Below the pieces are notes generated by a model. The model had not been told where the DNA came from and searched no databases. It saw only the letters and a program-made list of their open reading frames with translations. 64,000 nt of DNA from the NCBI GenBank assembly GCA_044224905.1, contig JBGAJN010000002.1, positions 62,001 to 126,000 of the forward strand. Reading direction: 5' to 3'. This DNA comes from JBGAJN01 sp044224905 (GTDB taxonomy: Bacteria; Verrucomicrobiota; Verrucomicrobiia; Limisphaerales; JBGAJN01). Positions 35,178-48,000 of the stretch are shown here, piece after piece. The position numbers and the translations under genes were made by a program. Every line of letters begins with the position of its first letter. The first letter of the stretch is position 1.

Positions 35178-36464
35178 ATGACCACCACGTTTCGTTTGAA
35201 TCGCCGCAGCTTCCTCCGATTGGGAGTGGCCGGCGCAGTGTTGCCTTCGCTGCGCGCGATAGCTCAACCGTCCGGTAAACCAACTTCCGATCACGCGTTC
35301 GCGAGCTTTGACAGGGGCATGGAAGATTTTATGGCCGAGCGGAAAGTTCCCGGCGGCGCGCTGGCAGTGGTGAAGGATCGCCGTTTAGTTTACGCACGCG
35401 GTTACGGCTGGGCGAATCGCGAGGAGCGCGTGGCGGTCCAGCCCACGTCATTGTTTCGCATTGCCAGTATTTCGAAACCGTTCACCGCCGTTGCGATCTT
35501 GAAACTGGTGGAGCAAGGAAAGCTCAAGCTCGCCGATCGTGCATTCGCGATCGTGAAGTTGCCACCGATTCTGCTGAACGGCGCGAAGCCGGACGCGCGG
35601 TTGCAGCAGATCACCATCGATCAATTGCTCCATCACACCGGCGGCTGGGATCGCGACGCGAGTTTCGATCCGATGTTCCGCTCGAAGATCATTGCAAACG
35701 CGGCGGGCGTCGCCGGGCCGGCGGACGCGACCTCGATCATCCGCTACATGCTCGGCCAACGATTGGATTTCGATCCGGGCAAGCGTTACGCGTATTCGAA
35801 TTTCGGTTACTGCGTCCTCGGCCGCGTGATCGAGAAACTCACGGGTAAGACCTTCGAAGCCTTCGTTAAAGAAACCGTGCTCGCGCCCGCGGGCATTCGC
35901 CGGATGCGCGTGGGCGCGTCGCTGCGCAGCGGCCCGGACGAAGTGCGCTACTACACACCGAAAGACGCACAGGCGGACAGCGTGTTTCCGGGAACGAAAA
36001 GCAAAGTGCCTTGGCCCTACGGCGGCTTTTACGTCGAAGCGATGGACTCGCACGGAGGTTGGACCGCGTCAGCGGTCGACTTGGCGCGGTTCGCTGCTGC
36101 GCTCGACGATCCGCAGCGGAGTCCTCTGCTCAAAGAAGAGACGATTCAAAGCATGTATGCGCCACCGCCGCCGCCCGTATCGCGCACGCCGGATGGAAAA
36201 TTGAAACCGAGCTACTACGGGTGCGGATGGTTGGTGCGACCAGTCGGGAGTGCGGGCAAGGCGAACTACTGGCACAACGGCAGTCTTCCCGGAACCTTCA
36301 CACTGCTCGTCCGGCGATCCGACGGCTTGAGTTGGGCTGCGTTGTTCAACCAGCGCTCCGACGGTTCCCGCGACGTCGATCAAGGAATCGATTCGGCGCT
36401 GCATCGCGCGGCTGCCGAAGTGAAAGAGTGGCCGGCGGAAGATTTGTTCCCGAAGTTTGGGTAA
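35178..36464 (+). CDS. Serine beta-lactamase-like hydrolase (class C/esterase), Tat-exported
   Basis: 428 aa. A Tat signal (NRRSFLRLGVAGAVLP) opens the protein. The beta-lactamase fold motifs are S97-ISK100 (SxxK), Y206-S207-N208 (YxN) and HNGS in YWHNGSLPG (position of KTG). The HxG variant points to an esterase or D-aminopeptidase-like activity rather than antibiotic resistance, as is usual for this family in environmental bacteria. It starts 10 bases after the PHP protein and is likely co-transcribed with it. A 10-bp hairpin follows the stop codon. Confidence 0.86.
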   Translation: MTTTFRLNRRSFLRLGVAGAVLPSLRAIAQPSGKPTSDHAFASFDRGMEDFMAERKVPGGALAVVKDRRLVYARGYGWANREERVAVQPTSLFRIASISKPFTAVAILKLVEQGKLKLADRAFAIVKLPPILLNGAKPDARLQQITIDQLLHHTGGWDRDASFDPMFRSKIIANAAGVAGPADATSIIRYMLGQRLDFDPGKRYAYSNFGYCVLGRVIEKLTGKTFEAFVKETVLAPAGIRRMRVGASLRSGPDEVRYYTPKDAQADSVFPGTKSKVPWPYGGFYVEAMDSHGGWTASAVDLARFAAALDDPQRSPLLKEETIQSMYAPPPPPVSRTPDGKLKPSYYGCGWLVRPVGSAGKANYWHNGSLPGTFTLLVRRSDGLSWAALFNQRSDGSRDVDQGIDSALHRAAAEVKEWPAEDLFPKFG

Positions 36465-36465
36465 T

Positions 36466-36494
36466 CGGAGCGCAGGTTGGACATCTGCGCTCCG
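36466..36494. terminator. Hairpin between convergent genes (bidirectional terminator-like)
   Basis: A perfect 10-bp stem (CGGAGCGCAG, 36466-36475 with 36485-36494) and 9-nt loop lie between the convergent stops of the beta-lactamase-like and Uma2 genes. No T-run follows on either strand, so it may instead be a dispersed GGAGCGCAG repeat. Confidence 0.5.
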
Positions 36495-36495
36495 G

Positions 36496-36962
36496 TCACG
36501 CCGCAAATAGCTCGTTCATCGCCAGTCGGAAGTTCGGCAGCAGGCTTTCCGTCAACGCATCTTTGCCCGCGAGGATGTGACGCAGCGCCAGTCCGTATTC
36601 ACCACTGTGGTAAACTTCCACGTTGTCGTAGCGCGGATCGATCATCCACAGCCGCGGCAATTTCGTTTCCTCGTAGAGCTGCTTCTTCATCACCGTGTCC
36701 ACGCGATGATCGCCGGCATCGACGATTTCAGCGACGAGCCAGACCTTGCCCGTGGCGGCGGTCACGAGCGCGAGATCAGGCCGGATCATCGTGCCGGCGG
36801 AGATTTGCACGAGATCGCGCGGCGCCAGCAAGCGGGCGGCAGTTAGCCCCGCGAGACTTGCGGCGACGCACGCGTGAAGCTTAGCGCAAATCTGTTCGTG
36901 GCGGGCGCCGGGTGGTTGGCGATGGAAAGACTCGCCCTCGAGGATTTCTTCGTAGGCCTGAC

Positions 36963-36966
<4 letters not shown>
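36496..36966 (-). CDS. Uma2/DUF820 PD-(D/E)XK nuclease-fold protein
   Basis: 156 aa. The restriction-endonuclease-like core is visible: IRPDLALV (metal Asp), VWLVAEIVDAGDHRVDTVMKKQLYEE (acidic Glu and Lys) and LPRLWMIDPRYDNVEVY, the Uma2 signature. The domain is abundant in Cyanobacteria and PVC bacteria; its physiological substrate is unknown and nuclease activity is mostly inferred. Its ATGA start overlaps the stop of the UvrA-like gene, so the two are translated from one message. That coupling with a DNA-damage ATPase is unusual. Confidence 0.84.
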
Positions 36967-39695
<2,729 letters not shown>

Positions 39696-39761
39696 GCGGA
39701 ACTTAATAACACCAGATCGCGCGAACGCAAAATGAGAGGAGGAGAAATCTTCTCTGGGACG

Positions 39762-40331
39762 CTATTCGTTGATGCCCCAACGGCGGTATGGCGGATGAAA
39801 GTTGAGGATGTCTTCCATCACGGGCGTCATCGTTTCGGCGCGAGTTTGAACGGCGCTGAATGGATCGTGGGCGGCGGCTTGAGAACCAAACGCGGACATC
39901 GAGAGGCGCGGCAGATAATCCATGCCGGATTTCGCGGCAATGCTGCTGAGGAACGTGTGGTTCGTTGACCAAGCCTTGGCGTCGTTCGCGTTGCCCAGCA
40001 TGCCGACGAGCGCGCTGGGGAGGTTTTGTTTACGATGAGCCCACGACTCCAGCCAACTCCGGAGTGCGGCGGGAAACTCTGCGGAATGCGCCGCAACGAC
40101 TAAGACGTCCGCTTGGATGGCGTCGTTCGCCGCAAGCTCAGCGAGGGATTCGTCCTTAAAATAATCAAAGCGCCACCAGGAGAAATCGAATTCGAGTTCA
40201 TCCTGCAGGCGGTTGACCAATTGGTCGCTCGCGCGAATGACGCGGTCGCGTGTGGATCGATCTTCGTAGGCGACCACGGTGAAGATGGTCTTCGGCTTGT
40301 CGAGGAGAGCGTATTTGTCGTCGGTCTTCAT
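39762..40331 (-). CDS. Uncharacterised flavodoxin-like-fold protein
   Basis: 189 aa. No firm family match. An alpha/beta pattern is visible: strand IFTVVAYED, helix STRDRVIRASDQLVNRL, strand FDFSWWRFD, strand ADVLVVAAH, helix AALRSWLESWAHR and strand SALVGMLG. The order and the HSAEFPAALRSWLES segment recall NADPH-dependent FMN reductases/flavodoxin-like proteins, but the phosphate-binding loop is not clear. It lies between two UvrA paralogues on the same strand, with 66 bases to the downstream one. A redox role is inference only. Confidence 0.55.
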   Translation of the reverse strand: MKTDDKYALLDKPKTIFTVVAYEDRSTRDRVIRASDQLVNRLQDELEFDFSWWRFDYFKDESLAELAANDAIQADVLVVAAHSAEFPAALRSWLESWAHRKQNLPSALVGMLGNANDAKAWSTNHTFLSSIAAKSGMDYLPRLSMSAFGSQAAAHDPFSAVQTRAETMTPVMEDILNFHPPYRRWGINE

Positions 40332-40502
40332 ATGGGTGTTGCGTTAGTCCGGTAGGCAGAGGCGCAAACCCTTTCGCTCCACAAACGGCATCTCCGACCG
40401 GGGTGACAAATAAACGTCGGACCGAAATCCGAAACCGCAAACGAAAGTTATTCACAAAAACTCGCTGACGATTGGCTACGCGACGACAAGATTGCGCAGA
40501 AT

Positions 40503-43500
40503 TCAACTCACACCCAGCGCGCGCAACGCGCGGCAGGTGTGACTCATTTCGCTGTGGGCAACATTTTCCGGTGTGCCCTGCGCGACGAGCTTGCCGCCCT
40601 CATCGCCCGCGTCGGGACCGAGATCGATCAACCAGTCGGCGGATTTGATGACATCGAGGTTGTGCTCGATGACGAGGAGGGAATGGCCGGCGTCCACGAG
40701 GCGCTGGAAAACTTGCAGCAAGACACGAACGTCGTCGAAGTGCAGGCCGGTGGTTGGCTCGTCGAACACAAACAGAGTGGGCTTCGCCTCGGCTTTCTCC
40801 GCTTGCGCGAACTCGGCGAGATGACTGACGAGCTTGAGCCGCTGGCTTTCACCTCCCGACAAAGTGTTGATCGGCTGGCCGAGACGCAGATAACCGAGCC
40901 CGACTTCCTGCAACAAACTCAAGCTCGCGACGGCGCGTTGTGCAGGACGCGAGTCGGCGAACGACTTAAGGAAAACAATCGCATCGTCGACGGTTGCTTC
41001 GAGTATATCGCCGATCGACCAGGCTTTATCCGTAGCCAATTGTCCGTGGTCAACGGTTCGCGGGACGCGTTGGGCTTTACTACTGACCACTGGCAACGGA
41101 CTGGCAACTTTCACCTCCAGAATGTGCTCGCGGTAGCGGCGGCCGTTGCAGTCGGGGCAGCGAATGAACACGTCGCTGAGGAATTGCATCTCGATCTTCT
41201 CGAAGCCGGCTCCGCGGCAACGTTCGCACTGACCTTGCGCAGAATTAAAACTGAACGCGCTGGCGTTGAGCCCGCGTTGCTTGGCGAGTTCCGACTGCGC
41301 GAAGACTTCGCGAATATCATCGAACGCACCGATGTAAACGGCGGGATTCGAGCGCGGCGTTTTCCCGAGGCTCGATTGATCCACGAGCACCACGCGACCG
41401 AGCGATTCCCAACCTTCAATGATGGCGGAGCGCGGAATCGAGAGCGTGGAAACAGATTCCGCATCGTCGCTCTCGGAAGTCGTAGCATCGGCCGATTTAG
41501 GGGCGAGCGAGGATTTCAATCGGGCTTCGAGCAGGGGCAGCACGACCTCGCGCGCGAGCGTGGTTTTGCCGGACCCGCTGACGCCGGTCAGGCAGACGAA
41601 GCGGCTCAGAGGAATTTCCACCGTGAGGTTTTGCAGATTGTTCCGACTCGCATTCTTCACGACGAGTCGCGGGCCGGTGGCTTCGACGGCGCGACGCGGC
41701 GGAAGTTCGATGCGTTTGCGACCACTCAGGTAGGCGCCGGTCAGCGACGCCTTGGAGGTGAGGACATCCCGGAAGGTTCCTTGGAAGACCAGTTCACCGC
41801 CGGATTCGCCGTGGCCCGGACCGAGGTCGATGATCTGATCCGCCGCGCGCATCACGCTCGCTTCGTGTTCGACCACGACTACGGTGTTGCCGGTGGAACG
41901 AAGGCGTTCGAGAATTTTCACCAGCCGATCGGTATCGCGCGGATGCAGGCCCACGCTGGGTTCATCGAGCACGAACAACGTGTTGACCAAGCCGGTGCCG
42001 AGGCAGGTGGTGAGATTGACGCGCTCGGTTTCGCCGCCGGACAACGTGCGCGTCGGACGATCAAGCGTGAGATAGCCGAGCCCGACTTCCGCGAGGTACG
42101 CGAGGCGAGCGTGGACTTCCGCAAGCACGAGCGACAGCGGATCGTTCGCGTCCGATCGCGCGTCGCGTGCTGCGGCCAATCGATCGAGCTTCTGACGATC
42201 GATAAATTCCAGAGCGTCGCGAACTGGCAGCGCGTAGAAGTCAGCGAGCGTGAGTTCCGCTTTGTTCTGAGTTCGTGGTTTCGTGCTCAGGGTTCGGTAA
42301 AGGAGGCTGTCGGGATTGAAGCGCTTGCCATTGCACGCGGCGCAGGTGGTGTAGCTCCGGTAGCGCGACAGCAGAACACGCACGTGCATCTTGTAGGATT
42401 TGGATTCGAGCCAGCGAAAATAACCCTTCACGCCGTACCACATTCGCGGCCACGAACGCGCTGGATCGTTGGAATCGTAGCCAGCGTCCCCATCGATCAC
42501 CCAACGCTGATGTTCGGGCGACAATTGATCAAACGGCACGTCGGTCGGCACGCCGACCTTCTTGATGAACTTCATCATGTCGTGCTGGCACTCGGCGCCG
42601 GTCTCCGTCTGCCACGGTTTCACCGCACCGTCAGCGAGAGATTTCGAGCGGTCGGGAATCGCGAGATCGTAGTCGATGGAAATCGTGCGACCGAATCCGC
42701 GGCAGCTCGGGCACGCGCCGACTGGATGATTGAAACTGAACAACGCTGGCGTCGGCGACGGGTATTCGAGATCACACGCGGCACAGTGAAGGCGGCTCGA
42801 AAACAACGCAGGCGGCTGAATGGCGGGAGAAGAATTCGACGGTGTCTGTTCGTGAATCGAAAGCCGGCCTTTGCCGAAATGATACGCTTGTTCGCACGCT
42901 TCGATAAAACGGGCGCGGTTGTTCGGCGTGAGTTTCACCCGATCTTGAATGATCGTGATGCGGGACGCGTGATCTGGCGTTCGCGCGGCGAAGTCCTCGA
43001 GGCGGATGATTTCACCGTTGAGCAGCGCGCGCTGGAAACCCTGCTTCTGAATCAGCGCGAGCGATTCGGCGAGGCCCAGCTTTTCCGAGAGCGGCAACTC
43101 GAACGTCACCAACCATTCCGTGTTGGGCGTTCGGCCTTTTCCGGTCGTGAGCGTTTCCCAAATTTGTTGCGGCGAATCTTTGCGCACGAGTTTTCCACAG
43201 CCGGCGCAGTGGAGTTGCGCGAGTTGCGGCCACAGCACTTTCATGTGGTCGCAAATCTCCGTCATCGTGCCGACGGTCGAGCGGGTTGTCTTGACCGCGT
43301 TGCGTTGCTCGATGGCGATGGCGGGCGGAATGCCGTCGATGCGATCGACGGCTGGCTTGTCCATGCGATCGAAGAACTGCCGCGCGTAAGGGGAGAAGGT
43401 TTCGATGTAACGGCGCTGTCCTTCCGCGTAAAGCGTGTCGAACGCGAGCGAGCTCTTGCCTGACCCGCTCGGGCCGGTGACGACGATGAGTTGCCCGAGT

Positions 43501-43583
43501 GGCAAATCGAGGTCGAAGTTCTTCAGATTATTCTGCCGCACACCGCGGAGGCGGATGTGGGTTTGGGCGGACCGTTTCGACAT
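40503..43583 (-). CDS. UvrA-family excinuclease ATPase (paralogue 2)
   Basis: 1026 aa from ATG 43583 (a start at 43619 would add 12 residues). Walker A motifs are GPSGSGKSS and GVSGSGKTT; ABC signatures LSGGETERVNLTTCLG and LSGGESQRLKLVSHLA; zinc modules CAAC...CPSC and CERC...CPDC. The protein is longer than paralogue 1 and than standard UvrA (about 940 aa), with a Ser/Asp-rich insertion (SADATTSESDDAES) before VDQSSLGKTPRS. It probably binds damaged DNA. The first signature LSGGETER departs from the usual LSGGEAQR. Its role relative to paralogue 1 is open. Confidence 0.88.
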   Translation of the reverse strand: MSKRSAQTHIRLRGVRQNNLKNFDLDLPLGQLIVVTGPSGSGKSSLAFDTLYAEGQRRYIETFSPYARQFFDRMDKPAVDRIDGIPPAIAIEQRNAVKTTRSTVGTMTEICDHMKVLWPQLAQLHCAGCGKLVRKDSPQQIWETLTTGKGRTPNTEWLVTFELPLSEKLGLAESLALIQKQGFQRALLNGEIIRLEDFAARTPDHASRITIIQDRVKLTPNNRARFIEACEQAYHFGKGRLSIHEQTPSNSSPAIQPPALFSSRLHCAACDLEYPSPTPALFSFNHPVGACPSCRGFGRTISIDYDLAIPDRSKSLADGAVKPWQTETGAECQHDMMKFIKKVGVPTDVPFDQLSPEHQRWVIDGDAGYDSNDPARSWPRMWYGVKGYFRWLESKSYKMHVRVLLSRYRSYTTCAACNGKRFNPDSLLYRTLSTKPRTQNKAELTLADFYALPVRDALEFIDRQKLDRLAAARDARSDANDPLSLVLAEVHARLAYLAEVGLGYLTLDRPTRTLSGGETERVNLTTCLGTGLVNTLFVLDEPSVGLHPRDTDRLVKILERLRSTGNTVVVVEHEASVMRAADQIIDLGPGHGESGGELVFQGTFRDVLTSKASLTGAYLSGRKRIELPPRRAVEATGPRLVVKNASRNNLQNLTVEIPLSRFVCLTGVSGSGKTTLAREVVLPLLEARLKSSLAPKSADATTSESDDAESVSTLSIPRSAIIEGWESLGRVVLVDQSSLGKTPRSNPAVYIGAFDDIREVFAQSELAKQRGLNASAFSFNSAQGQCERCRGAGFEKIEMQFLSDVFIRCPDCNGRRYREHILEVKVASPLPVVSSKAQRVPRTVDHGQLATDKAWSIGDILEATVDDAIVFLKSFADSRPAQRAVASLSLLQEVGLGYLRLGQPINTLSGGESQRLKLVSHLAEFAQAEKAEAKPTLFVFDEPTTGLHFDDVRVLLQVFQRLVDAGHSLLVIEHNLDVIKSADWLIDLGPDAGDEGGKLVAQGTPENVAHSEMSHTCRALRALGVS

Positions 43584-43640
43584 GCGGGCGCAATCTAGTG
43601 GCGAGGCTCGAGAAGTCAACGCGCGGGGAACTTTTCTGCG

Positions 43641-44921
43641 TTACTTGCGAAAAACCACGATGCGATTCGTATTCGTGCCTTTGGCGTTGTTGTTCACGCC
43701 CCAGCAGTTCGCGGTCTTGGTGAACTCCTGCGCATTGATCATTACAAGCAACGGTTCCAAGCCTGCGGCGATGCCGCAAGGAATCACGGTTTCCTCGAGC
43801 TTGGTTTTACCACCATGGACTTCGCCAACTTCGAAAGCGATATGGCCGCCGGATTTCAACACGCGATGAAGTTCGCGGAACACGCGCGTCATCGCGGCCT
43901 GCCAGTCGGCCAACTTGCGCGGCACGGTCAACTTCACAGAAGACGGATCGATGCCGAGAAACCAGCAACGGAGCCAGTTGTCGCCCGCGTAGTCGACGAT
44001 ATCGAGAAACGGGGGCGACGTGACGACAAGCGAAACAGAGTTGGTGCGAATCTGCGGGGTGGCTTCGCAATGGTCCGTCAGCAATCGAGCCCGGTGCGCA
44101 ACCTTCGCCAGGGTCGCGCGGGTGGCCGCGTCGCATTCCTTAAGCAGTTGCCGCGATTTTTTGAGAATGATTTCGGGAACGTTTCGGCGCGGAGGCGTTT
44201 GATTACGCTTCGCGTTGATCTTCATCTGCGATTTGAGCGAAACGGCTTGGTTCGGCGGCAAGGTGTAGACGGAGAAGAATCCCGCGGAGTGGCCAGTGAG
44301 GCGGTTCAAGGCGACGAGCGCGATCCATTCGTCGATGATGTCGACCACTCCGGTGGCGCGACGTTGGATCAGGTACTGTTTGAGGGCGGTGATTTCGCGC
44401 AGGGTTTCGGGGTGGTAGAAGACAAGCAACTCGTCATGGGCCTCGCCGCGAGCGGAGAAGTCGATTTTCCTGAGCCGATCAGCAACTTCGGCAACGGTCG
44501 GTGGATTCAGCCGCGGCTGGGTCATTACCACACTCAGCGGATTGACGTCGCAGCCGTAAGGAACACGTCCGAGCAGCGCTGCTTCAATCAAAGTTGTTCC
44601 CCGTCCCATGAACGGATCGTAAACGACCTCGCCCGGTTGGGTCAGTCGTTCGATAAAGAAGCGGGGAAGCTGCGGTTTGAAACACGCGCGGTACGAAACC
44701 TCGTGGAGCGAGTTTGCCTGCCGCTGCTTTGCGGTCCAGAACTCGTTAACGAAACGCGGTGGATGCACGGGTGCCGCATCAAGGCCGTCGAACAAACGTC
44801 CGGCGTGATCGAGTTGTCGGGTTGGTTGCCCGTCATAGACAAAGGCGGCCAACTGAGTTGAGAAGCGATCCTCAGGTCGTGCTTGTTCCGTCGGTGCGGC
44901 GAGAAGTTCCAGTTGCATCAT
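43641..44921 (-). CDS. Orphan DNA methyltransferase (N4-cytosine or N6-adenine)
   Basis: 426 aa from ATG 44921 (GTG at 44972 and ATG at 44918 are alternatives). SAM motif I is DPFMGRGTTLIEA at residues 102-114, and the catalytic motif IV is VVTSPPFLDIVDYAGD near residue 300. The order I then IV with about 200 residues between fits an alpha-like arrangement with an internal target-recognition domain. The TSPPF form leans to N4-cytosine or a broad N6-adenine family (pfam01555). No restriction endonuclease is adjacent, so it is an orphan regulator or repair-linked methylase. Recognition sequence unknown. Confidence 0.8.
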   Translation of the reverse strand: MMQLELLAAPTEQARPEDRFSTQLAAFVYDGQPTRQLDHAGRLFDGLDAAPVHPPRFVNEFWTAKQRQANSLHEVSYRACFKPQLPRFFIERLTQPGEVVYDPFMGRGTTLIEAALLGRVPYGCDVNPLSVVMTQPRLNPPTVAEVADRLRKIDFSARGEAHDELLVFYHPETLREITALKQYLIQRRATGVVDIIDEWIALVALNRLTGHSAGFFSVYTLPPNQAVSLKSQMKINAKRNQTPPRRNVPEIILKKSRQLLKECDAATRATLAKVAHRARLLTDHCEATPQIRTNSVSLVVTSPPFLDIVDYAGDNWLRCWFLGIDPSSVKLTVPRKLADWQAAMTRVFRELHRVLKSGGHIAFEVGEVHGGKTKLEETVIPCGIAAGLEPLLVMINAQEFTKTANCWGVNNNAKGTNTNRIVVFRK

Positions 44922-45002
44922 GTCCGTCGCTGTCGATGCCACTTCAACATCAATGGCGCGGACGTGCAACACTCTCTGTCGGTCGCCCGTGGACTGGGAA
45001 AC

Positions 45003-48000
45003 TCAGCGAGGTGTCTTGATGCGGTAGTACCGTTTGCCGTTGGCTGGCGCGCCGCCGGTGAGGCTGTAATCGTCGGTGAACTGCATGGTCGATCCGGTGC
45101 CGAGTGGCGCGGGATCAATCTCGTTTGCTACCGGGCGTACTAGGTCGGTGAAGACGCCATTGTAGCCGCCATTGGTGGCGCCGTCGGAGAATTGCACCCG
45201 ATAGCGGACGCCGCCGATGCTATTCCATGTCAGGCGGCACGTGCCGTTGGGGAGTCGTTCCACTTGAGGTGCGAAGAGCGCCGAGGCCGCGCTGTGCGGG
45301 TCCGTATTGGCGAGGTACTCCTGCCGGTTGGATTGCCCGTCCTGATCGGGATCCAGCGCGGCATCGTTTACGCCGACGATCAGGCCGTGCGCAGTCTCCC
45401 AGGCGTCTGGAATGCCGTCGTTGTCGGTGTCGGGCAACGCGACGACGGAAAGAGTGACCGTTGCGACTGCACTCGTGGCTATGCCGTCGGTGACCGTGTA
45501 ATTGAATTGGTCAGGTCCGACAAAGCTGTGCGCGGGTGTGTAGGTGAAGAGGTGGTTGGTGCCGAATACGGCCGTCAGCAGGCCGTTGGTCGGAGGGACG
45601 GTGATCGTGTAAGTGATGGTGGCCCCGTCAGGGTCCGAGCCGGCCAGGGGAAGGTTGGTGAAGGAATTTTGCCACACGCTGAATGCGCCGTTGCTGGCGA
45701 CGGGAGGCTGGTTGTTGATCAAGTCGAAGGGGTTGCTAAGGCCGATGTGCCCGTTACCGTCGGATGCCATGAGCGATACGTTGGCAGCGGCTTCGATTCC
45801 CGTGACGACACCGTTCCATACGCCATTGGAAAACGGTGTCATCAAGTTGGGCGTGACCGCCACGGGGCTGTAGACGCTTGTTTGTGCCCACCGCACCGCG
45901 TTGGCGAGGACGCGGTCGAGGCCGTTGCCCAGTGCGTAGGCGCCGAAGTCTGTCCCGATGAAAACCACGTGACCGAGACCGAATTGTCGGAAAGCGACCA
46001 CGGCGCTGCCGTCGTCGGTGCGTTGGATCACCGGTATTCCTGCAGTGGTGGTGTAGCCGCCCACGCCGTCCGCTTCGAATGAGGCGGCGACGCCTGCGGT
46101 CAAGGTGTGGTTGGTGAGGTTGGTGACGACGACCGGGGACGAACCGTTGACCAATTTCAGATCCATCAGGCCGGTTCCGTTCAAGATTTCAAAAGCCTCC
46201 TGATTGAAGGAGGTGAAGACGGCGACACCGCCGCGGGCGACAAAGTCCTTCAGCACGGGTGCCCACAATTGGCCGAGAGCTGCTGGTCCGCTGAAGCCGC
46301 CGAACTCGAACACGTTCATCTGTTCGGGCACGAGGAAGACATTTTTATCCGCCAGCTCGGCGCGAAGGAGCGTTGGGTTGGGGCCGCTGGCGGTCGTGAA
46401 CGTCGCGTTGGTGAAGTGAGTGACGATGGAGGCGACGCAATTGGAGTAGTTGTTCTCGAGATCCGTGAACGTGGTGAAGGAGTGCACTTTGACCGTGACG
46501 TTGGTGCCGCCGGTGTTGCGCAGGGCCAGCAGGTAGGCGAATCCATTGAAGTTAGTGTCGACGGTGTCGGTGACGGTGTAGCCGGTGACGCTAACCGGGA
46601 ATGAATTGCTCACGAACTGCGGATTGCCCACGGCGCCCACCGTGAAGTATTCGAGAAACGGACTTCCCGGCTCATCGTCCAAGATAACAATGGTATCCGT
46701 TGCGCTATTCCAGTTTGTCCGGGACGCCCGTACGACCACGGGGACGGCGCCATCCACGATGGTGTTGTTGATTATGTTGAGATTAAACACTGCCGAGGTT
46801 TGGCCGGCATTGATTGTGACCGAGGCGGGGATGGTGAGCTTTGCCGTGTTGGAGGAAACCAGAGTGATCACGGTGTTGGAGGAAGGTGCAATGCTCGCGA
46901 TCACCCGGCCCTGATTAGTCACAACGCCGGCATTCTCCATGGCGGAGGGCGGTAGCTCCACGGTGAGCGACGGGATTTCGTTGTCGTTTACCACGATCGC
47001 GTTGCTGAACGTGAGGAATCCGGGCGCGCTGGCTGTGACAAATACAATCTGCGAGCCATCGACGAGCGCATCGTCAACGACGGTGAGATCGAAGTTCGTA
47101 GATGTCTGCCCGGCGAGAATCGTCACGTTCGCGGGAACGGTCAATTCGGTCAGGTCGCTCGATGTGAGCGAAACCACCACGTTGGTGGGTTGGGCCGCCG
47201 GGATTGCCACAATCCCTTGATTGGTCAACACCCCGGCGCCTTCGATGGTTGCGGAAGGCAAGGTCAGCAGCAAACTCGGAGGGCAACTGTCCACCGCGCT
47301 AAGGTTGCTTTCGAGGAAGCCCGCCGGCACCCCAGTTCCCTTGGACAATCCGACCACCGCATTGGGTTGTTGCATCTGCAGATAGGTCAGGCGAATGCGC
47401 CCGTCGAAGAACATTTCGATCTGGAAATTATTCGCGCTGGTGGTGCCCCAGCGCCGGACGTTTTGCCAGGTGATGGCCACGCGATCCGAAAGTTGTTTCC
47501 ACGAGATGGAACCGCCGGGAGAGGCTGGCAAGTCGAGATCCACCAAGAAACCGGCGACGCGGAGGCGAGCGAAATGGTTGGCCAACGATTCGTCGTACGA
47601 GTTGTCGCCCACGTCGAAGGTCAAGTAACCGTTGCTGCCGATGTAAAATGTTCCTCGGCTGTTGCCATACAGTTTCACTTGTGCGCCGCTGGCCAACGTC
47701 ACTTGAGAGAAAGCGTCATCGGCAAGGGCGAGGGAAACTCCGCCTGTTGGGTCAGTCGGAAATGCGGATGCGGACTGGCGGCAGACGCCGTAGAAGTTGG
47801 TCGAGGCGTCGGGGGTGAAAGTCAATGAGGTGTTGACCAAATCGAAATCCGCGGCGTCGAACAGTTCCGTGTAATAATCGGGTTGACCGATTGCGAGCAG
47901 GAAGGTTCGCGTTTGAGCAAGGCCGCTGACCGTGTTGCTGAACGTCACGGTGTTGGTATAGACGCCGGCGGGCAGCGCCGTTGCGTTGGCGTTGATGGTG

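Noticed and set aside
35178..36464. The beta-lactamase-like gene as an antibiotic resistance determinant.
   Set aside because: HNG in place of KTG and the Tat-exported, environmental-family context fit an esterase/peptidase-like hydrolase better.
36466..36494. The hairpin as a CRISPR repeat.
   Set aside because: Only one copy and no spaced repeats; no cas genes in the window.
40539..43463. A 974-codon forward open frame antisense to UvrA paralogue 2.
   Set aside because: It mirrors the codon structure of a high-GC gene, has no signatures, and overlaps a UvrA with complete motifs.
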